Shown: positions 59,611 to 64,000 of the stretch, piece after piece | Position numbering within the stretch: the stretch's first letter is position 1 | How the letters are laid out: every line of letters begins with the position of its first letter | NCBI GenBank assembly: GCA_910578075.1 | Contig: CAJTPK010000018.1 | Location: forward strand, 8,860 to 72,859 | Length of the DNA stretch: 64,000 nucleotides | DNA from: an uncultured Muribaculaceae bacterium | Lineage (GTDB): Bacteria > Bacteroidota > Bacteroidia > Bacteroidales > Muribaculaceae | Reading direction: 5' to 3' | Translations under genes and position numbers: made by a program | Notes under the pieces: model-generated | Database searches by the model: none | Told to the model about the DNA's origin: nothing | What the model saw: the letters and a program-made list of their open reading frames with translations, nothing else

Positions 59611-60386
59611 ATGGTTTCTATAATGTCTGACAATTCTTTTACTATGGAAGGAGACGTGGTGTATCTGGAATATTCATCTTCGTCACCGGTGCCCATCCCT
59701 ATCCCTTCACGGCGGAAACGCATCCTGCTGCTCACACGCTGTTTGGCAGAGGCATGTATTTCGGAGACTCCTGTATCCTTTATTATCCCAAGGATGTTTT
59801 GGGGAGTCACGCCAGCCCCGGGCATTATTATTATTCTGCCATCCGCCCGCGCATGTAGATTTTTAAGGAGCTCCTTTCCTTCCTCGGCAGAAGCCGCTTG
59901 TCCGGAAGTCAGTATGCGGTCGAACCCAAGCGATATTATTTTTTCCAAGGCATCAAATGGTTCGCGACAAAGGTCAAATGCCCGATGGAAAGTTGTAGTC
60001 ACTTTACGACCGGATTCGGATACTTTATGAATAGTCTCCAATATCATCGCACATGCATACTCATCGATATCGCCATCCGATGTCAATGCCCCGAACACAA
60101 TACCGTCAGCTCCGGCTCCCACTGCAGATGCCGTGTCCTGGGCACATTGCCTGAGTTCTCTATCCGTATACAGGAAGTCCCCGCTCCGTGGTCTTACGAG
60201 CACATTGACAGGCAAAACATTCTCCTGCAACCTTGTTTTCCAAATAGCCTGTTTTATAAGTCCTGCAGAAGGTGTAATACCTCCAGCCTCAAGGGCACCG
60301 CATAACTCTATCCTTCCGGCACCCCCGGAAATGGCTGCTCCGACACTCTCTATGTCGCCGCAACATATCTCAAGCAATATACTCAT
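59607..60386 (-). CDS. cutC: CutC family protein
   Basis: 259-residue TIM-barrel protein of the CutC family, historically linked to copper homeostasis, although its biochemical role is unsettled. The N-terminal LEICCGDIESVGAAISGGAGRIELC is split by the expected strand-helix units; VLVRPRSGDFLY and FHRAFD are diagnostic. It lies 20 bases after the fucosidase gene and overlaps the transglutaminase gene in an ATGA. A link with glycan use is suggested by this context and by similar arrangements in other Bacteroidetes, not by the sequence itself. Confidence 0.93.
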   Translation of the reverse strand: MSILLEICCGDIESVGAAISGGAGRIELCGALEAGGITPSAGLIKQAIWKTRLQENVLPVNVLVRPRSGDFLYTDRELRQCAQDTASAVGAGADGIVFGALTSDGDIDEYACAMILETIHKVSESGRKVTTTFHRAFDLCREPFDALEKIISLGFDRILTSGQAASAEEGKELLKNLHARADGRIIIMPGAGVTPQNILGIIKDTGVSEIHASAKQRVSSRMRFRREGIGMGTGDEDEYSRYTTSPSIVKELSDIIETI

Positions 60387-60406
60387 GATATCCGATCGTT
60401 TTATTC

Positions 60407-61717
60407 CTATTTTAACTCCACCTCAACGATGTGGTCCACGTCATCAACTTTATCGGGTAACGTTATGATTAGTTGCTTACCCTTTATACTGTAATCCACC
60501 TTATCCTTGCCTGCGAAATTCCTAACCCGCTTTACACCGAATTCCATCGGCACTTCAATCTCTCGTGCATCCGGTGTCATCACATGAAGAAAAAGACGTT
60601 TCCCAAGTTGAGTGGCGGTTCCCCAGCTTTGAGGTCCAAATGGAGAGCCTTCCGTGCCATATATAGTTTCTCCGTTATCGCGCAACCAGGCTCCCATGTC
60701 GCGCAATCTTTGCAACGAAGCGGCAGGTAATTCCCCATTTGGTTGCGGACCGATATTGAGCAGCAGATTTGCACCCATGCCGGCAGTCTTGACAAGATAC
60801 CTGATTAGAGTGCGGGAATCTTTGTAATTTGTGTCTTCCACTTTATATCCCCACATTCCGTTCATTGTCTGACACGTCTCCAGAGGAAGAGAACTGATAC
60901 CATTCTCGCCGCTGTAACCGGCTGTATTCTCTCCCGGCACATCACGCTCGAAAATCTGGATATCCTCTCCGGGAAATGGTGGCTGATGATGATTGTTACC
61001 AATCAGGCAACCCGGCTGCAGTTTATGAATCATCGCATATTGTTCTGGCAATTCCCAATCAAACGGAGTCTTATCCTCATCATGATCCCACCATCCGTCA
61101 AACCATACCGCCCTTACAGGACCATAATTAGTCAGCAACTCTGTCAGCTGGCGGTTCATGAATCCATAATAAGATTTCCAATCGTTTTGTAAAGAATCTC
61201 GTCCCGTAGTATGCCCTGTGCGACCCTGTGGATAATCCTGGCGCCCCCAATCGAGATGAGAATAATACAGATGCAGTTTAATATCCTGTTTATGGCATTC
61301 ATCTGAAAGCTCTTTCAGAACATCTCTGCCAAATGGCGTTCCATCAACTATGTTGTAATCGCTCTCCGCTGTCTTGAACATCGAAAAACCGTCATGATGA
61401 CGAGTTGTGAAGCATACATATCTCGCACCCGAATCTTTTATGGCATCAACCCACTCTGCCGCATTGAAATCGGCAGGATAGAATCCACGCGCATGCTTGG
61501 AATACTCCGAATGAAGGGGTCCATAGTTAAGATACCATTCTCCACGGGCAAACATACTGTATATGCCCCAGTGTATGAATATTCCGAACCGATCGGAGCG
61601 AAACTCCTCCTGACTGCGTTTCACATCATCCGAGGGAACATAAGCCGGCGATACATCTGCCGACAACATTCCCACGTACCCCCATAACGCCAATATACAC
61701 AATATAAACTTTTTCAT
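60407..61717 (-). CDS. GH29 alpha-L-fucosidase, exported
   Basis: 436-residue glycoside hydrolase family 29 enzyme releasing alpha-L-fucose from host or dietary glycans. Signal peptide 1-20 (cleavage after LSA). The catalytic barrel shows GIFIHWGIYSMF, TTRHHDGFSMF, and the nucleophile aspartate in VWFDGWWDH; GANLLLNIGPQPNGELP follows. A C-terminal beta-sandwich ends the protein. It heads the GH29-cutC-transglutaminase unit. A -7 box TATATTTG lies at 61773-61780, with a palindrome between it and the ATG. Confidence 0.93.
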   Translation of the reverse strand: MKKFILCILALWGYVGMLSADVSPAYVPSDDVKRSQEEFRSDRFGIFIHWGIYSMFARGEWYLNYGPLHSEYSKHARGFYPADFNAAEWVDAIKDSGARYVCFTTRHHDGFSMFKTAESDYNIVDGTPFGRDVLKELSDECHKQDIKLHLYYSHLDWGRQDYPQGRTGHTTGRDSLQNDWKSYYGFMNRQLTELLTNYGPVRAVWFDGWWDHDEDKTPFDWELPEQYAMIHKLQPGCLIGNNHHQPPFPGEDIQIFERDVPGENTAGYSGENGISSLPLETCQTMNGMWGYKVEDTNYKDSRTLIRYLVKTAGMGANLLLNIGPQPNGELPAASLQRLRDMGAWLRDNGETIYGTEGSPFGPQSWGTATQLGKRLFLHVMTPDAREIEVPMEFGVKRVRNFAGKDKVDYSIKGKQLIITLPDKVDDVDHIVEVELK

Positions 61718-61735
61718 CCTCTAAAAATTTCCACA

Positions 61736-61780
61736 GAAGTCGTTTAACAACTTCTTAAACTGAACTCATTTGCAAATATA
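61736..61780 (-). promoter_or_regulatory. Fucosidase promoter -7 box and leader palindrome
   Basis: TATATTTG on the minus strand (61773-61780) precedes GAAGTTGTTAAACGACTTC (61736-61754), an imperfect palindrome that resembles the one in the recO leader (36717-36736). Confidence 0.4.
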
Positions 61781-61880
61781 TAACTTTTTTCTATCAAAAT
61801 CCGTTTTTCCAACAGACCACAGTTCTTTTTTCTTGACTTCTTTGCATATTATGGAGGAATAAATTACATTTACAACCGAT

Positions 61881-62756
61881 ATGGAAACTGATAAAAGTAT
61901 TACAACCGCAAGAATGACAGCTGAGCTCAGGCGAGATCTGTCTCCTATATATGGTGATGGTGAGGCTCGCGCTATGATCAGATTGATTTTCCATTCTCTC
62001 AAAGGGTGGTCACAGACTGATATGGTGATAAATGCAGACACTCCGTTGTCGGATTATATCATAGATAAGATAAATGATATAAAAAGCCGGTTGCTGAAGA
62101 ATGAACCGATACAGTATATCCTCGGTGAGGCATATTTTTATGGCATAAATCTAAAGGTCAGTCCCGACACGCTTATTCCACGTCCTGAAACTGAACAGTT
62201 AGTGGATATGATCGTCAAGGAAAACACTGAGTCTGACCTAAGAATTCTCGACATTGGTACCGGTTCAGGTGCTATTGCCATAGCGTTGTCCCGAAACCTC
62301 AGATTTGCAAAGGTTTCAGCTATTGATATCTCCGAAGGAGCTTTAAAAGTTGCCGAAGAAAATGCCACGCACCTTCACGCTGATATATCTTTCATAAATT
62401 GCGATGTATTCGAATATTCTCCTAAACCGGATTCTTTCGACATCATTGTGAGTAACCCACCCTATATCGATGATTCAGAGAAAAAAGGCATGGAAAGTAA
62501 TGTTCTTGACTATGAACCGCATTCAGCCCTATTCGTTCCGGACAACAATCCTCTGATATTTTATTCTAAAATTGTGGAGCTTGGATGCAAATCGCTCTCG
62601 AACGGAGGCAAGCTATATTTTGAGATCAACCCGAGACATGCGGAAGAGCTCAGACAACTCCTGCTCGATGACGGTTATCAAGATGTTGAGATAATCAGTG
62701 ATATCTACGGAAAACAAAGATTTATTAAATGCTTACGATCTGACAACAAGAACTGA
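61881..62756 (+). CDS. prmC: Release factor glutamine methyltransferase
   Basis: 291-residue PrmC (HemK), which methylates the GGQ glutamine of release factors RF1 and RF2. The N-terminal helical domain precedes DTLIPRPETEQLVD, SAM motif ILDIGTGSGAIAIALS and the catalytic NPPYI. It is followed after four bases by recX and then comF, all on the plus strand. Confidence 0.95.
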   Translation: METDKSITTARMTAELRRDLSPIYGDGEARAMIRLIFHSLKGWSQTDMVINADTPLSDYIIDKINDIKSRLLKNEPIQYILGEAYFYGINLKVSPDTLIPRPETEQLVDMIVKENTESDLRILDIGTGSGAIAIALSRNLRFAKVSAIDISEGALKVAEENATHLHADISFINCDVFEYSPKPDSFDIIVSNPPYIDDSEKKGMESNVLDYEPHSALFVPDNNPLIFYSKIVELGCKSLSNGGKLYFEINPRHAEELRQLLLDDGYQDVEIISDIYGKQRFIKCLRSDNKN

Positions 62757-62760
62757 ACTC

Positions 62761-63237
62761 ATGATAAAGAAGAAACAGATAACACCGGATGCAGCTCGGT
62801 TGAAGATGGCTGACCTTTGCGCAAGGTCGGAGCAGTGCGAATACGACATCCGCCAAAAACTACAGAAGATGTGTATCCCTGTCTCTGAAATAGACAACAT
62901 CATAGATTTTCTCGTAGAACGGAGATTTATAGATGATACTCGATTCGCCAAAAGCTTTACCAACGACAAAATTCGTTTCTCTTGCTGGGGAAAGAATAAA
63001 ATCCGGATGGCACTTAGAATGAAAAGAATTCCATCCTGTATAATCACAGAAGCATTTGAGGATATCGATGAGGATGATTATAATGATGCTTTGTGGAAGG
63101 CAGCGAAAAGCAAAGCTAAGAGTTTAGATCTTCTTGACTACAATGACAGAGCCAAACTATACCGTCATCTTCTGTCACGGGGATACGAGTCATCCCTTAT
63201 ATCGTCTGCAATAGCGGCATTGAGAACACAGCAATGA
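62761..63237 (+). CDS. recX: RecX family regulatory protein
   Basis: 158-residue RecX, which binds and inhibits RecA filaments. Three helical repeats are visible; ARSEQCEYDIRQKL and VERRFIDDTRFAKSFTND are typical. The start at the ATG at 62761 follows the prmC stop by four bases; the frame is open further upstream inside prmC, but that part has no family character. The stop overlaps the comF start (ATGA). Confidence 0.9.
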   Translation: MIKKKQITPDAARLKMADLCARSEQCEYDIRQKLQKMCIPVSEIDNIIDFLVERRFIDDTRFAKSFTNDKIRFSCWGKNKIRMALRMKRIPSCIITEAFEDIDEDDYNDALWKAAKSKAKSLDLLDYNDRAKLYRHLLSRGYESSLISSAIAALRTQQ

Positions 63238-63944
63238 GACTATTAGAACAAATAATAAAACAAAATCTTACATCAGTCGCTGAATTCATATTTCCACGAT
63301 GCTGCCACTTATGCGAATCAAAACTGACTGATGATGAAAATTACATATGCAGCACCTGCCTCTCAAGATTGCCACGCACACACTATCACCGCAATCCGAT
63401 GAATCCGATGGAACAGAGATTCGCTGGTAAGTTTCCATTTGAATCGGCTACCGGACATTTCTTTTACGCAAAAGATTCAGACCTGTCCATTCTGATGCAG
63501 GACCTGAAATACAGACACTATAGAGGATTAGCTAAGCGACTCGGACTCCTCGCAGGCAAAGAATTATACCTGACCTCATTCCTTGCCGACATAGACTGCA
63601 TAATCCCTATACCTATTCACTTCATTAAAAAAGCCAAGAGAGGATATAATCAGACAGAAGAGATAGCATCCGGTATAAAAGAAGCGACATCAATACCTAT
63701 AAAGAGAAACTTAATAGCGTCAAGACCACACAAGACCCAGACATCGCTGACACATCAACAACGCCAGACAAACACTCAAGGAATATTCGGAGTGAAGGAA
63801 CCACAGGAACTTTCGGGTCTCCACATCCTTCTGCTTGACGATGTATGCACAACAGGAGCTACACTGACATCTGCCGCAGAAACCCTCCTATCATCTAACC
63901 CAGACATCCGCCTATCCCTCCTGACAATAGGCGTAACATTCTAA
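63234..63944 (+). CDS. comF: ComF family phosphoribosyltransferase
   Basis: 236-residue ComF/GntX-type protein. An N-terminal zinc ribbon is formed by CCHLCESKL and CSTCLSRLP; the C-terminal phosphoribosyltransferase motif is LLLDDVCTTGATLTSA. The family is linked to DNA uptake in naturally competent bacteria, but homologues are universal in Bacteroidetes and competence is not implied here. It is the last gene of the prmC-recX-comF unit and ends against the rRNA operon terminator. Confidence 0.92.
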   Translation: MRLLEQIIKQNLTSVAEFIFPRCCHLCESKLTDDENYICSTCLSRLPRTHYHRNPMNPMEQRFAGKFPFESATGHFFYAKDSDLSILMQDLKYRHYRGLAKRLGLLAGKELYLTSFLADIDCIIPIPIHFIKKAKRGYNQTEEIASGIKEATSIPIKRNLIASRPHKTQTSLTHQQRQTNTQGIFGVKEPQELSGLHILLLDDVCTTGATLTSAAETLLSSNPDIRLSLLTIGVTF

Positions 63945-63945
63945 T

Positions 63946-63975
63946 AAAAAAAAGACCCACATCACTGTGGGTCTT
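63946..63975 (-). terminator. rRNA operon terminator
   Basis: On the minus strand AAGACCCACA (63966-63975) pairs perfectly with TGTGGGTCTT (63952-63961) around a four-base loop, followed by a long T-run. It stands right after the 3' end of the 5S rRNA. Confidence 0.9.
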
Positions 63976-63978
63976 CTG

Positions 63979-64000
63979 AAGGTGGCGATTACCTACTCTT
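63979..64000 (-). rRNA. rrf: 5S rRNA, 3' tip only (window edge)
   Basis: Reading the minus strand gives AGAGTAGGTAATCGCCACCT, which matches the conserved 3' end of bacterial 5S rRNA (GAGAGTAGG...CGCCA). The gene and the rest of an rRNA operon would extend to the right of the window. The exact 3' end is uncertain by a few bases. Confidence 0.8.

Overview
This window looks like a chromosome segment from a gut Bacteroidales, most plausibly a Muribaculaceae-type organism. The support is a MurF-alanine racemase fusion, a DAHP synthase-chorismate mutase fusion, three-domain IspG, several families typical of Bacteroidetes (DUF3256, DUF2851, DUF3098, DUF3467, DUF4831, DUF4252), and promoters that follow the Bacteroidetes -7 consensus TAnnTTTG (often with TTTG about 20 bases upstream). 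The genus is inferred, not proven. Most of the window is core housekeeping sequence with short intergenic gaps, ATGA stop-start overlaps and both strands in use.

Layout. 1-5.7 kb: gltX (cut by the window edge), a DUF3256 protein, a DEAD-box RNA helicase, and a divergent C69 dipeptidase. 5.8-7.4 kb: a REP-associated (RAYT-like) tyrosine transposase framed by two copies of a foldback repeat. 7.4-12.2 kb: a lipoprotein, an acyl-CoA synthetase broken in two frames, an iron alcohol dehydrogenase, a HIT protein and greA; the greA leader carries a 190-bp foldback element. 12.6-18.4 kb: sufE, a POT transporter, a lipoprotein, an MBL hydrolase, an RsmI-like methylase and an RsmB/F-like rRNA methylase. 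18.4-24.2 kb: copA, a small metal-binding HMA protein, tcdA, lolD, a DUF3467 protein and cysS.

24.2-29.4 kb is a visibly AT-rich accessory island: a long structured leader, a TonB-receptor-like outer-membrane barrel and a C39-peptidase ABC exporter. No HlyD partner and no convincing precursor peptide are present. A Fic protein with a tandem-repeat linker follows. 30.6-36.4 kb (minus): acyltransferase, ispG, PAP2-like membrane protein, RluA-type pseudouridine synthase, DUF2851. 36.5-37.8 kb: recO between two copies of a small-RNA-like leader/terminator module. 37.9-41.8 kb (minus): ftsX, DUF3098, uppP, truB, queA. 41.9-47.8 kb: mtaB, a GT2 glycosyltransferase, surE, a third RNA-like module, murF-alr. 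47.9-53.9 kb (minus): nitroreductase, fba, nnrDE, DUF4831, xseA, xseB. 54-57 kb: aroF-chorismate mutase, then an ECF sigma/anti-sigma/DUF4252 unit. 57-61.7 kb (minus): GH29 fucosidase, cutC, transglutaminase-like protein. 61.9-64 kb: prmC, recX, comF, then the terminator and 3' tip of a 5S rRNA belonging to an rRNA operon that lies beyond the window.

The themes that stand out are non-coding: (i) a RAYT with its own REP-like elements, (ii) at least two other small palindromic repeat families, (iii) three copies of a promoter-leader-hairpin module that may make small RNAs, (iv) several genes whose -7 box ends only 3-5 bases before the ATG, predicting leaderless mRNAs, and (v) mutually exclusive hairpins upstream of the peptide-exporter island.
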